From: FW021-bin31 sp964478125
GTDB lineage: Bacteria; Bacteroidota; Bacteroidia; Chitinophagales; Chitinophagaceae
DNA: 23,195 bases
NCBI GenBank assembly: GCA_964478125.1
Contig: CAYZGR010000050.1
Span: 1 to 23,195, forward strand
Reading direction: 5' to 3'
In this document: piece by piece, positions 13,401 through 21,192 of the stretch
Numbering within the stretch: position 1 is the stretch's first letter
Layout: the number at the start of each line of letters is the position of its first letter
The notes under the pieces: model-generated
What the model was told of the DNA's origin: nothing
Database searches by the model: none
What the model saw: only the letters and a program-made list of their open reading frames with translations
Program-made: the position numbers and the translations under genes

Positions 13401-16037
13401 ATGAGAAGTACTATAAAACGATTTGGGCTCTGGCCGTTGTCTCTGGCCCTTATAATATGGATGGGAGGGTGTTCAGGTAAGGGACAATGGAATCTTAAGA
13501 AGATTGAATTAAAAAACAACTGGCAGATGCAATCCACTGCGAGGGTAAAAGCCTCCGGAGCAGCGGTTTCCTCCTCCGGCTTTTCAGCGGGAGACTGGTA
13601 TGCGGCGGAAGTACCGGGCAGTGTTCTGGGATCGCTGGTGGCAGACAGTCTGTATAAAAACATTTTTTTTGGGCGAAAACTGGCAACGATACCGGATAGC
13701 ACTTTCAATGTACCTTGGTGGTATAGGACCACTTTTCATCTGAACCGGATAGATTCGGGACAGGTGGTCCGGTTGCGGTTCAACGGGATCAATTATAAAG
13801 CCGATATCTGGTTGAATGGACGCCGGATTGCTTCTTCCGACACGGTAGAAGGAGGATTTCGGCGTTTTACCTTTGATGTAAGTAAGGAGGTGAAACAGGG
13901 AATAAACGTGCTGGCTGTAAAGGTTACACGGCCGTATCCCGGCGACCTGACCTTAGGATTCGTAGATTGGAACCCGGAACCTCCGGATCATAACATGGGT
14001 ATTTGGCGCGACGTTAAACTGTTGCTGTCCGGTCCGGTTTCCATAGACCGCCCTTTCGTGACGACCAAGGTCGATACGGCTACACTGGATCACGCATGGG
14101 TGACGATCAGTACTTTGCTACAAAATCACACGGACCAGATTGTTAAAGGCACTTTGAAGGGTAGGATCGGGAAGAAAATATCTTTCTCCAAAAAAGTTAC
14201 TTTGCAGCCCCACGAGGCAAAGAAGGTGGTTTTTGATCCTGAGCACTATAACCAGTTGAGCATCAACCATCCGAAACTGTGGTGGGTACATACCTGGGGG
14301 GAGCCCTATTTATACGACCTTCATCTTCAATTTGCGCATAAACTCGTTTTGGCTGATAGTAATAACCTCCATTTTGGAATCCGGCAGGTCTCCGATTACC
14401 TGACCAAAGAAGGGTACAGGGGATTCAGGTTGAACGGAAAAAAGATATTGATCAAGGGAGGGGGGTGGACCGATCCTATGTTGCTAAATGCTACTCCGGC
14501 TTATGAAGAAGCGGGGATTGATTATGCCGTACATCTGAACCTGAATACCATTCGGATGGAAGGCTTTTGGGGGCATGATCAACATTTATATGACCTGTGT
14601 GATGAAAAGGGGATCCTCATTATGGTAGGTTTCAGTTGTCAGTGGGAATGGACGGAATATCTGGGTACCAAAGAGGATAAATATAGTGCTATTCTTACTC
14701 CTAAACAAAATGATATCGCTGCCGAATCCTGGCATGATCAAATTCTCTGGCTCCGCAATCATCCCAGTATTTTTTTGTGGCTTTACGGGAGCGACAAGTG
14801 GCCGCGACCTTCTTTGGAAAAGAGATACCTGGCGCTTCTTCAGAAGACCGACACGACACGGCCTGCAATATCTTCTGCCGCAGGGGTTAATAGTGAAGTT
14901 ACGGGTCCGTCAGGTGTAAAGATGAACGGTCCTTATGATTATGTGCCTCCTGTTTACTGGTATATAGATACCACCCATGGGGGGGCTTTTGGTTTTAATA
15001 CGGAAACCGGTCCCGGCCCGCAGGTGCCGGTATTGGAAAGTTTGAAAAAGATGATACCGGCCGATTCACTTTGGCCTATCGGAAGCGCATGGCTCTATCA
15101 TGCGGCCCGTCATAATTTTTATAATCTGACAAACTACAACCAGGCAATAACTAAAAGATTAGGAAAGCCTACAGACCTTGAGGATTATCTCCGTAAGGCA
15201 CAATTCATTAATTATGAAGGTATGCGTGCCATGTTTGAAGCCTTTGAGGCCAACCGGTTCAAGGCTACGGGAATTATTCAATGGATGTACAACGCCTCCT
15301 GGCCCAAACTCTGGTGGCAGTTATATGACTATTATCTTATGCCTACGGGAGCTTTCTACGGGGCCAAAAAAGCAAACGAGCCTTTACATATTTCTTACAA
15401 TTATGGGCGCCGGGCCATTGACGTAATAAATAACAAGCTGAAAAAACAAAAGAGGCTTTTGGCGGACATCCGGATATTTGATTTTAATTTGAAACCGGTT
15501 CTTCAAAAAAAGATCTCACTTGGGGTTATAGACGGGCGGCAAACCCGGCAGATATTTCAATTACCTGCTCGTTTGAAGGTAACTAAAACCTGGTTCCTCG
15601 ATCTAAAGCTCTATGATCCTACCGGCCGGCTGCGCAGTACCAATTTTTATGTCCTGTCCACTCAAAGAGATAAACTGGATGAAGCCCGGTCCACCTGGTT
15701 TGTAACACCGGAATCTCAATTTGCAGATTTGAAGATGCTTCAGCAGCTGCCAGCGATAAAATTAAAAATCAGCTCCTCTTTCAAAGAAAAAAAAGATACG
15801 ACTTTTGTCAAAGTGAAGTTGAAGAACGCCACAGATCATCTGGCATTGATGGTTCACCCGGACCTCAAAAAAAAGAAAAGCAATACTTCCGTCGTCCCGA
15901 TATTTTGGGATGAAAATTATATTACGCTCCTGCCGGGAGAAAAAAGAACCGTTTCGGGATATTGCCTTACGGATGACCTGGATGGCGAGAAACCGGTGGT
16001 GGATGTGGGAGGATGGAATATAAAACGAAATAATTAA
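13401..16037 (+). CDS. GH2 exo-beta-D-glucosaminidase-like lipoprotein
   Basis: This is an 878-residue lipoprotein (Cys24 in MGGCSG). Domains in order are a GH2 sugar-binding jelly roll (about 35-210, with FNGINYKADIWLNG and WNPEPPDHNMGIWRDV), an Ig-like domain (about 215-330), a TIM-barrel catalytic domain (about 335-600) and C-terminal beta domains. The WNPxPPDxNMGxWR block is typical of exo-beta-glucosaminidases such as CsxA. LYGSD puts an acid at Asp465 and FNTETG the nucleophile at Glu535. The spacing of 70 and the Asp/Glu pair match CsxA (Asp469/Glu541 from memory), rather than the Glu/Glu pair of galactosidases and mannosidases. It would release glucosamine from the non-reducing end of chitosan oligomers in the periplasm or at the outer membrane. 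It heads a cluster with a sugar permease and a ROK kinase. The ATG at 13387 stops quickly, supporting 13401. Confidence 0.85.
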   Translation: MRSTIKRFGLWPLSLALIIWMGGCSGKGQWNLKKIELKNNWQMQSTARVKASGAAVSSSGFSAGDWYAAEVPGSVLGSLVADSLYKNIFFGRKLATIPDSTFNVPWWYRTTFHLNRIDSGQVVRLRFNGINYKADIWLNGRRIASSDTVEGGFRRFTFDVSKEVKQGINVLAVKVTRPYPGDLTLGFVDWNPEPPDHNMGIWRDVKLLLSGPVSIDRPFVTTKVDTATLDHAWVTISTLLQNHTDQIVKGTLKGRIGKKISFSKKVTLQPHEAKKVVFDPEHYNQLSINHPKLWWVHTWGEPYLYDLHLQFAHKLVLADSNNLHFGIRQVSDYLTKEGYRGFRLNGKKILIKGGGWTDPMLLNATPAYEEAGIDYAVHLNLNTIRMEGFWGHDQHLYDLCDEKGILIMVGFSCQWEWTEYLGTKEDKYSAILTPKQNDIAAESWHDQILWLRNHPSIFLWLYGSDKWPRPSLEKRYLALLQKTDTTRPAISSAAGVNSEVTGPSGVKMNGPYDYVPPVYWYIDTTHGGAFGFNTETGPGPQVPVLESLKKMIPADSLWPIGSAWLYHAARHNFYNLTNYNQAITKRLGKPTDLEDYLRKAQFINYEGMRAMFEAFEANRFKATGIIQWMYNASWPKLWWQLYDYYLMPTGAFYGAKKANEPLHISYNYGRRAIDVINNKLKKQKRLLADIRIFDFNLKPVLQKKISLGVIDGRQTRQIFQLPARLKVTKTWFLDLKLYDPTGRLRSTNFYVLSTQRDKLDEARSTWFVTPESQFADLKMLQQLPAIKLKISSSFKEKKDTTFVKVKLKNATDHLALMVHPDLKKKKSNTSVVPIFWDENYITLLPGEKRTVSGYCLTDDLDGEKPVVDVGGWNIKRNN

Positions 16038-16072
16038 TAACCAACCATATCAAACTAAATTATTAAAAATTA

Positions 16073-17350
16073 ATGGCACATACTAAGACCAAACGGAACT
16101 ATTATATTGTAAGTCTGATCATGTTGACTTTTTTTGTGATCTCTTTTTTGACTAACATTATTGGTCCGTTGATACCGGCTATTATCAAGGGATTCCATTT
16201 AAATCTTACATTGGTAGCCGTTTTGCCCTTTGCTTTTTTTATCGCTTACGGCGTCATGTCTATCCCCTCCGGTATTCTGATAGAGAAATACAGCGGTAAG
16301 AAGATGATGATCGTAGCGTTTATTATTGCATTTGTAGGCGCTTTGTTGCTGGCTGTTTTTCCCAATTATCTCACAGCCGTTATTTCCCTGTTCTTGATTG
16401 GCTGCGGAATGGCCATGTTGCAGGTGGTTATAAATCCCCTGCTCCGGACCTCCGGCGGCGAAGAACACTATGCCTTTAATTCGGTGTTGGCGCAACTGAT
16501 CTTTGGACTGGCTTCTTTTATCAGTCCCCTGGTTTACTCTTATCTGGTATTGAATCTGAACCGTACTTCCGCTCAAGATAACACTTTATTATCCACGCTT
16601 TCTTCTATTGTACCCAATAACCTTCCATGGATCGCTCTATACTGGTTGTTCGCAATTATCAGTATTGTGATGATCCTTATAATAGCGCTATCGCGGTTTG
16701 AGAAGGTAGAATTGACCGAAGAAGAGAAGGCCGGACCGTTAAAAGCGCATGCTAAACTCCTGAAGAACCCGATTGTTATACTTTTCTTTATTGGCCTGTT
16801 TTGTTATGAAGGGACGGAGCAGGGGGTAGCTAACTGGATCTCCCAGTTTCTTCATGTCTATCATCAATATGACCCGCAAACCACGGGTGCTAAAGCCGTA
16901 TCCTATTTTTGGGGACTGATGACCGCCGGCGGCTTATTGGGGCTGGTCTTGCTCAAGATCATGGACAGTCGAAAGGTGCTCATTGGGTTTGCCATACTGG
17001 CGATCATTTCTTTAAGCCTGGGCTTATTCTCAGGTAGGGAAGTTTCGTTGGTCGCTTTCCCGTTGATCGGTTTTTTTGCTTCGGTCATGTATCCCATTAT
17101 CTTTTCATTGGCGTTGAATTCGCTGGAAGAACATCATGGTGCATTTTCCGGGATCCTGCTGACGGGGGTCACCGGGGCCGCCATTATCCCGCTAATTATC
17201 GGTTGGATAGGAGACCATCTGGGATTGCGTACAGGTATGTTTTTCCTTTATATTACGCTGGGATATGTATTAAGTATTGGCTTCTGGGCAAAACCTATTA
17301 TCTCAAATGAGACTATTCAATCAAAGAAAAAGTTGAAAAATGATGCATAA
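16073..17350 (+). CDS. FucP/NagP-type MFS sugar permease
   Basis: This is a 425-residue inner-membrane transporter with about 12 hydrophobic segments and a Lys/Arg-rich N-terminus. The opening TFFVISFLTNIIGPLIPAI, the loop SGILIEKYSGKKMM between the second and third helices, and GCGMAMLQVVINPLLR in helix 4 are typical of the FucP/GlcP/NagP branch of sugar:H+ symporters. Lying 35 bases after the glucosaminidase and overlapping the ROK kinase gene by 11 bases, it most likely imports the freed monosaccharide, glucosamine or a related hexose. Proteins of this branch are often annotated as sugar MFS transporters, and the exact sugar cannot be read from the sequence. The length is normal. Confidence 0.88.
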   Translation: MAHTKTKRNYYIVSLIMLTFFVISFLTNIIGPLIPAIIKGFHLNLTLVAVLPFAFFIAYGVMSIPSGILIEKYSGKKMMIVAFIIAFVGALLLAVFPNYLTAVISLFLIGCGMAMLQVVINPLLRTSGGEEHYAFNSVLAQLIFGLASFISPLVYSYLVLNLNRTSAQDNTLLSTLSSIVPNNLPWIALYWLFAIISIVMILIIALSRFEKVELTEEEKAGPLKAHAKLLKNPIVILFFIGLFCYEGTEQGVANWISQFLHVYHQYDPQTTGAKAVSYFWGLMTAGGLLGLVLLKIMDSRKVLIGFAILAIISLSLGLFSGREVSLVAFPLIGFFASVMYPIIFSLALNSLEEHHGAFSGILLTGVTGAAIIPLIIGWIGDHLGLRTGMFFLYITLGYVLSIGFWAKPIISNETIQSKKKLKNDA

Positions 17351-18194
17351 TGCTTCCGTGATAGGTATTGATCTTGGAGGAACACAAATCCGTGGCGCGG
17401 TGATAAAAGACGGTACTCTGGTCGCTCTGCAGAAAACAAAAGTCCCTTCTACGGGCACGAAAGAGGAAGTTTTAGAAACGTTATTTCAGCTTACGGATAA
17501 ATTGGTCACATCCGGAGTGAATGCCATTGGCATCGGGGTTCCGAGCGTGGTAGATGAGGCCCGGGGGATCGTCTATGATGTACAAAATATCCCTTCCTGG
17601 AAAGAAGTTCCCCTGAAAAGCCTGATGGAAAAGCGATATCATATTGCCGTGTCGGTCAATAACGACGCCAATTGTTTTGCCTTGGGAGAAAAGTATTTTG
17701 GAAAGGGAGAGGGTCTTCATTCTTTTATAGGGTTGACTATAGGCACGGGGCTGGGAGCAGGAATCCTTATCCATGACAAATTATATTCCGGCCCCAATTG
17801 TGGTGCGGGAGAGTTTGGGATGGTCAACTACCTGGATCATTATTATGAATATTATGCCAGCGGGCAATTCTTTAGAAATGTTTACCGGAAAGATGGAGCC
17901 GTCCTTTTTGAAGAGGCAAAAGAAGGCCGGGCCAATGCCTTAAAATGTTTTGAAGAATTCGGGATGCATCTGGGAAATGCCATAAAAATGATCCTGTACA
18001 CCTACGATCCGGAAATGATCATCCTCGGAGGGTCTATCAAAGACGCATATCCCTTTTTTAAAAAAACACTTTGGGAGACCCTAAAAAGCTACGCTTATCC
18101 CAAATCACTTGAAAAATTCCGGATAGAAGTCTCTTCCTTAAAGAACTCCGGCGTATTGGGCGCCGCCGCTTTGTGGTATAATAAAGATCTGTAG
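17340..18194 (+). CDS. ROK-family sugar kinase lacking the zinc CxCGxxGC motif
   Basis: This is a 284-residue cytoplasmic kinase. The phosphate-binding loop is IGIDLGGTQIRG (about 8-19), the sugar site includes VNNDANCFALGE with catalytic Asp109, and the adenosine region is LTIGTGLGAGI (about 132-142). The usual ROK zinc signature CxCGxxGC is absent: after GAGEFGM (Glu158) the sequence runs YLDHYYEYYASGQFF with no cysteines. I recall a Bacteroidota ROK subgroup with this form, so it is probably not a defect. It would phosphorylate the imported sugar using ATP; glucosamine or glucose are the best guesses given the glucosaminidase and permease. Its start overlaps the permease by 11 bases, which suggests translational coupling. 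ATG at 17340 and 17343 are equally possible. Confidence 0.85.
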   Translation: MMHNASVIGIDLGGTQIRGAVIKDGTLVALQKTKVPSTGTKEEVLETLFQLTDKLVTSGVNAIGIGVPSVVDEARGIVYDVQNIPSWKEVPLKSLMEKRYHIAVSVNNDANCFALGEKYFGKGEGLHSFIGLTIGTGLGAGILIHDKLYSGPNCGAGEFGMVNYLDHYYEYYASGQFFRNVYRKDGAVLFEEAKEGRANALKCFEEFGMHLGNAIKMILYTYDPEMIILGGSIKDAYPFFKKTLWETLKSYAYPKSLEKFRIEVSSLKNSGVLGAAALWYNKDL

Positions 18195-18210
18195 TGTGTG
18201 AGCTATGGAC

Positions 18211-18241
18211 TTTGAAGTTTTAAAATAAATTCCTATTATTG
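18211..18241 (+). promoter_or_regulatory. Promoter of the GATase-like (DUF4350-type) gene
   Basis: TTTG at 18211-18214 is followed after 19 bases by TATTATTG at 18234-18241, which matches TAnnTTTG except for one base. Transcription would begin near 18247, inside the operator-like palindrome at 18242-18255. Confidence 0.55.
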
Positions 18242-18255
18242 TGCAATCGTTTGCA
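18242..18255. promoter_or_regulatory. LacI-family operator-like palindrome
   Basis: TGCAATCGTTTGCA has perfect TGCAA/TTGCA arms around a central CG, the form bound by LacI/GalR-type regulators. It abuts the -7 box and covers the predicted transcription start, an ideal place for repression. No LacI-type regulator gene is in the window. Confidence 0.6.
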
Positions 18256-18278
18256 AATAAAATTAAAAGACTTATTTT

Positions 18279-19055
18279 ATGAAAAGAAGGTCGATCTGGC
18301 TCCTCTTGCCACTGCTCCTTGGTATACGGGTAAAGGCTCAGACAAAGGTGGTCCTGGATAACTATTTTAACCATGAGATCAACGCTTCTGGTAACCTTTT
18401 CCATTATCTCTGGTCGGACCGGGGAAACAGCGGTTTCTCCCAATGGGGGGATATTTTTAAAGAGAAAGGAGCAATATTGGAAACGTTGCAACAGGCTCCA
18501 CGCGATAAAAATTTGAATAATGCAAATATTTATATCATTGTGGACCCGGATACCAAAGCAGAAACCCCTGCTCCCCATTATATCAGGAAGAAAGACATAA
18601 AAGCGATTACCCACTGGGTAAGAAGGGGAGGGATATTGGTTTTAATGGCCAATGACTCGGGCAACAGTGAATTTACTCATTTGAATCGACTGGCCAAAAA
18701 ATTCGGAATGCATTTCAACGAAGTAAGCCTGAATCATGTTGCCGGACAACAATGGGAAATGGGAGCTATTACCCGTTTGCCGGACCATCCGATCTTTGCA
18801 GGAGTGCAAAAAATCTATATTAAAGAAGCTTCTTCTTTAAACTTGACCGCTCCTGCAAAACCTGTTTTAACTAAGGAAGGGCATGTGTTTATGGCATTAA
18901 GCCCGGTGGGCGGGGGATACGTTTTTGCAGTAACGGATCCCTGGATATATAATGAATATATCGGAAATAAATATTTACCTGAGGACTTTCAGAACCACCA
19001 AGCGGCTGAAAACCTGGCGGATTACCTGATCGGGCTTACCACGGAAAGCCGGTAA
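18279..19055 (+). CDS. Exported GATase-like protein, DUF4350 type
   Basis: This is a 258-residue protein with a signal peptide (about 1-20, ending VKAQ). The segments VVLDNYFNHE, SGFSQWGDIFKEKGAILETL, IYIIVDPDTKAETPAPHYI and ITHWVRRGGILVLMANDSGN form a class I glutamine-amidotransferase-like fold, seen in Bacteroidota as a domain attached to GH88/GH105 unsaturated glycuronyl hydrolases (DUF4350-type). Here it is free-standing. I see no Cys in the position of an amidotransferase nucleophile, so it is probably non-catalytic or has another chemistry. It has its own promoter with a LacI-type operator, so it is probably regulated by a sugar and may be a separate unit from the ROK kinase gene 84 bases upstream. 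A role in extracytoplasmic carbohydrate use is inferred. Confidence 0.7.
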   Translation: MKRRSIWLLLPLLLGIRVKAQTKVVLDNYFNHEINASGNLFHYLWSDRGNSGFSQWGDIFKEKGAILETLQQAPRDKNLNNANIYIIVDPDTKAETPAPHYIRKKDIKAITHWVRRGGILVLMANDSGNSEFTHLNRLAKKFGMHFNEVSLNHVAGQQWEMGAITRLPDHPIFAGVQKIYIKEASSLNLTAPAKPVLTKEGHVFMALSPVGGGYVFAVTDPWIYNEYIGNKYLPEDFQNHQAAENLADYLIGLTTESR

Positions 19056-19072
19056 GGAGATCTAGCGGATGT

Positions 19073-19088
19073 ATGCCGTATGCGGCAT
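19073..19088. terminator. Short hairpin between convergent genes
   Basis: ATGCCG (19073-19078) and CGGCAT (19083-19088) form a six-base stem with a TATG loop, located between the GATase-like gene (plus) and the lipocalin-like gene (minus). No T-run follows on either strand, so terminator function is only a possibility. Confidence 0.3.
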
Positions 19089-19117
19089 TGTGATGATCGA
19101 GTACGGTTTGAATCTCC

Positions 19118-19564
19118 CTATTGTCTTGTAAGCCGAATAATTTCCTGTCCGGTAATCACCTCGTTGTCAATGGTATCTTTGGACGAAGTGGTTAAAGTCA
19201 ATTGGCTTCCGCTCACTTTATAGGTGAACGTCGTTTGATCCGGATCCGTTGCATCTTCGCTTTCCATTAATGTAAGCTGGTTTCCCCGGGTAACGTAGTA
19301 GCCGGTACCCTGGCTCTGATCCCCCTCCATGGAAACATTGATGTCAACCTGATTTTGAGATTTGAAATGAAGTTTAAAATAGTCGGGCGGTGTAATTTTA
19401 TAAGTGGAATCAAAGGTCAACGGCCCCTGTTGAAATTTCAGGGTGATTTGGGTCCCATTCCATTGTCCCAGGAGGCTGTTACCGGATCCTTTGTCCTTTT
19501 TCTTACAAGAAACGGCCATAACGGCCAATAAAATAAGGAGTAAATGTACAGGGTGTCGTTTCAT
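19118..19564 (-). CDS. Lipocalin-like lipoprotein, hypothetical
   Basis: This is a 148-residue lipoprotein with lipobox MAVSC (Cys20) followed by a Lys-rich stretch. After a short Gly/Ser linker comes LLGQWNGTQI, the GxW opening of lipocalin-like beta-barrels, then alternating strands such as YYVTRGNQLTLME and YKVSGSQLTLTTS near the end. Small Bacteroidota lipoproteins of this kind (lipocalin-like domain) are common and their ligands unknown. It is convergent with the GATase-like gene, and its promoter was not clearly seen; TATATTTA on the minus strand upstream is a weak candidate. It lies beyond the YceI terminator, so it is probably its own unit. Confidence 0.7.
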   Translation of the reverse strand: MKRHPVHLLLILLAVMAVSCKKKDKGSGNSLLGQWNGTQITLKFQQGPLTFDSTYKITPPDYFKLHFKSQNQVDINVSMEGDQSQGTGYYVTRGNQLTLMESEDATDPDQTTFTYKVSGSQLTLTTSSKDTIDNEVITGQEIIRLTRQ

Positions 19565-19675
19565 GATGTTTTTTTATTAGGAGTAGTAATACTATACCGG
19601 ATTAACGGTTTGATCTGAGGTAAATATAAGGAAAAACCATCAATAAAAGAAGCGGGATCAAAGGAAGCTTTCTTT

Positions 19676-19720
19676 TGTAAAAGAAAAATGCAGCCAGGTA
19701 ATTGTAGCATACCTGGCTGC
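19676..19720 (-). terminator. Strong intrinsic terminator of the MarR-YceI operon
   Basis: On the minus strand GCAGCCAGGTA and TACCTGGCTGC (plus coordinates 19710-19720 and 19690-19700) form an 11-base perfect stem with a 9-base loop, followed by ATTTTTCTTTT. It is about 43 bases beyond the YceI stop codon. A classical intrinsic terminator. Confidence 0.85.
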
Positions 19721-19762
19721 GGATTCGGCAATTTGAATTTTTAACCGTGATTTGGCCGCGGG

Positions 19763-20308
19763 TTAGGCAACCTCTTCAATCAGTTGTTTCATTTGTATTT
19801 CTGCAAAGATGCGGATTTCATCCCCGACCATTACTCCGCCGGTTTCCAAAACGGTGTTATAGGTCAGCCCCCAGTCTTTGCGATTGATCTTTCCGGACAC
19901 ACTAAAGCCGGCTTTGATATTGCCCCAGGGATCTTTGGCCTCCCCTCCGAACGCTACTTGTAGCTTCACCGGTTTGGTGATATCGCGAATGGTTAAATTC
20001 CCTTGTAATGCATAATCCGACTCATCTATTTTCTTAAAAGAGGTCGATTCAAAACGAAGTTGGGGATGGTGGTCCCTATCAAAAAAATCTTTGCTTTTGA
20101 GATGTTCGTCCCGCTGCTCGTTTTTGGTGTAAATTGAATCTGCATCCGCCGTAAACTGGATACGGGCGTTTTCCATTTCCTCGTCGGAAGTTTCTACTTC
20201 GATATTGAAACGGTTAAAATAACCGGTCACGTTGCTTACCATCATGTGTTTTACTTTAAATTGCAATTCACTGTGTGCGGGGTCCAGTACCCATTTCTTT
20301 GTGTTCAT
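19763..20308 (-). CDS. YceI-family lipocalin-fold protein
   Basis: This is a 181-residue protein covering the whole YceI domain. It opens with WVLDPAHSELQFKVKHMMVSNVTGYFNRF, the typical DxxHSxxxFxVxHxxxxxVxGxF pattern. It continues with DEHLKSKDFFDRDHHPQLRFES and LTIRDITKPVKL, and ends with NRKDWGLTYN and VGDEIRIFAEIQM. YceI proteins form an extended lipocalin barrel that binds isoprenoid or other long amphiphiles. Many are periplasmic; this one has no signal peptide and should be cytoplasmic. It lies 26 bases after the MarR gene in the same direction and ends at a strong terminator, so the two form an operon. MarR-YceI pairs are a frequent arrangement in Bacteroidota, probably a response to small organic molecules. 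The ligand is unknown. Confidence 0.92.
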   Translation of the reverse strand: MNTKKWVLDPAHSELQFKVKHMMVSNVTGYFNRFNIEVETSDEEMENARIQFTADADSIYTKNEQRDEHLKSKDFFDRDHHPQLRFESTSFKKIDESDYALQGNLTIRDITKPVKLQVAFGGEAKDPWGNIKAGFSVSGKINRKDWGLTYNTVLETGGVMVGDEIRIFAEIQMKQLIEEVA

Positions 20309-20334
20309 TAGACTTGTTTTAGTTGTTAAAAAAT

Positions 20335-20787
20335 TCAGGAGTGTATCCGGTCCAAAAGCTGTCCCAGGATATCAGCTTCCTTTTGGGTTATTTTCTTTTT
20401 TATATCGGTCATGAGATCCGCTATAGCTTTTGTAGCCTCTTTTAAGTGTTCCAGTCCCTCCTCGTTGATGCGTACGTCCACTTTCCGGCGGTTCATCGGG
20501 CATACTTCCCTGTGTATCCATCCTTTCTTTACCAGTTTGTCCAGCAGGCGGGTCAGGTCATTGGCTTTGTCTATCATTACCGCTCTGATCTCTCCCGGAG
20601 AAACCGGTTCGGGATACCGTCCTTTTAGAATACGTAGGATATTGAAATGCTGGGGACGAATGCCAAAAGGCTTCAACAGGCGAACCTGCTCATCTCTTAT
20701 CCAGTTGCCGGTGTAGATCAAATTAACCACCATGCGCTGATACGGATCCGCGAAATGACTTTGTTTTATGGCCTCTTCAATTTTCAT
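20335..20787 (-). CDS. MarR-family transcriptional regulator
   Basis: This is a 150-residue winged-helix regulator. An N-terminal dimerisation helix region precedes PFGIRPQHFNILRILKGRYPEPVSPGEIRAVM (helix-turn-helix, about 41-74). The recognition helix and wing follow in DKANDLTRLLDKLVKKGWIHREVCPMNRRKVDVRINEEG (about 74-112), and C-terminal helices end the protein. DLTRLLDKLVKKGWIxR and NRRKVDVRIxxxG are family hallmarks. It probably represses itself and the downstream YceI gene and releases DNA on binding a small aromatic or similar ligand. The promoter -7 box at 20792-20799 lies only five bases before the start codon, so the mRNA may be leaderless. An imperfect dyad at 20801-20823 between the promoter boxes is the likely operator. 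Confidence 0.9.
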   Translation of the reverse strand: MKIEEAIKQSHFADPYQRMVVNLIYTGNWIRDEQVRLLKPFGIRPQHFNILRILKGRYPEPVSPGEIRAVMIDKANDLTRLLDKLVKKGWIHREVCPMNRRKVDVRINEEGLEHLKEATKAIADLMTDIKKKITQKEADILGQLLDRIHS

Positions 20788-20791
20788 GCAG

Positions 20792-20822
20792 CAAAGATAC
20801 GTTAAAACAATTAATGTTGCAA
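20792..20822 (-). promoter_or_regulatory. Promoter of the MarR-YceI operon
   Basis: On the minus strand TTG (20822-20820), exactly 20 bases, then TATCTTTG (20799-20792) gives a complete Bacteroidota promoter. The G of the -7 box is four bases from the A of the ATG at 20787, so transcription should begin at or next to the start codon. Confidence 0.75.
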
Positions 20823-20823
20823 C
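20801..20823. promoter_or_regulatory. Putative MarR operator
   Basis: GTTAAAACA (20801-20809) and TGTTGCAAC (20815-20823) are arms of a 23-base dyad matching at seven of nine positions around a five-base centre. The dyad fills the space between the -7 and -33 boxes of the MarR promoter, and its right arm includes the perfect palindrome TGTTGCAACA (20815-20824). Position and size fit autorepression by the MarR protein. Confidence 0.55.
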
Positions 20824-20886
20824 AAATATTTATTTCTGTTCTTTCCTTGCCGTTATAATAGTGAAAAACCCCGGCTTCTCAGGTAA

Positions 20887-21189
20887 GGGAAGCAGATTCT
20901 GCTTCCATCGGAATTGAAGAGCAATCCCTCCGGATACGGCTTTGAGCCTGAGAATGAATATCAAAAAGGGGTTGAAGCCCTTTCAGCCCATTATAGAAAA
21001 ATACCGGATTCGTCAAAGTTCTATCTCATTGCCCGAAAAGGAGAAGGGCGGATAGATAAGAAATGATTTGAAAAAGCGGCTGCCGTCTTTAAAAAAACAA
21101 ATGGTACAGAGGAAAGTGGACCCGGCCGGTTGCAGAATGGCTGCTTTTGGGAAGGAAACCGAAAAATAGGGGCGGTCCACTGTACATAA
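20887..21189 (+). pseudogene. Possible decayed coding remnant
   Basis: A plus-strand frame from 20887 to the TAA at 21187-21189 has protein-like composition but no start codon and one in-frame TGA at 21064-21066. Readable parts include GYGFEPENEYQKGVEALSAH, RKIPDSSKFYLIARKGEG and FEKAAAVFKKTNGTEES. I do not recognise the family. The last third may continue better in the +1 frame (EWLLLGRKPKNRG), hinting at a frameshift as well. The remnant is sandwiched between the AlkD gene and the MarR promoter, both on minus. It could also be ordinary intergenic DNA with a chance open frame. Confidence 0.35.
20888..20906. repeat. 19-bp perfect palindrome
   Basis: GGAAGCAGATTCTGCTTCC is symmetric around a single T. 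It lies about 65 bases upstream of the MarR promoter and near the left end of a decayed coding remnant. No T-run follows on either strand. It may be a chance product of the decayed region, an operator or a hairpin. Confidence 0.4.
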
Positions 21190-21192
21190 GGC

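Noticed and set aside
13337..13732. 131-codon minus-strand frame at the start of the glucosaminidase gene
   Set aside because: It is antisense to the signal peptide and sugar-binding domain of a clear GH2 gene and has no family features.
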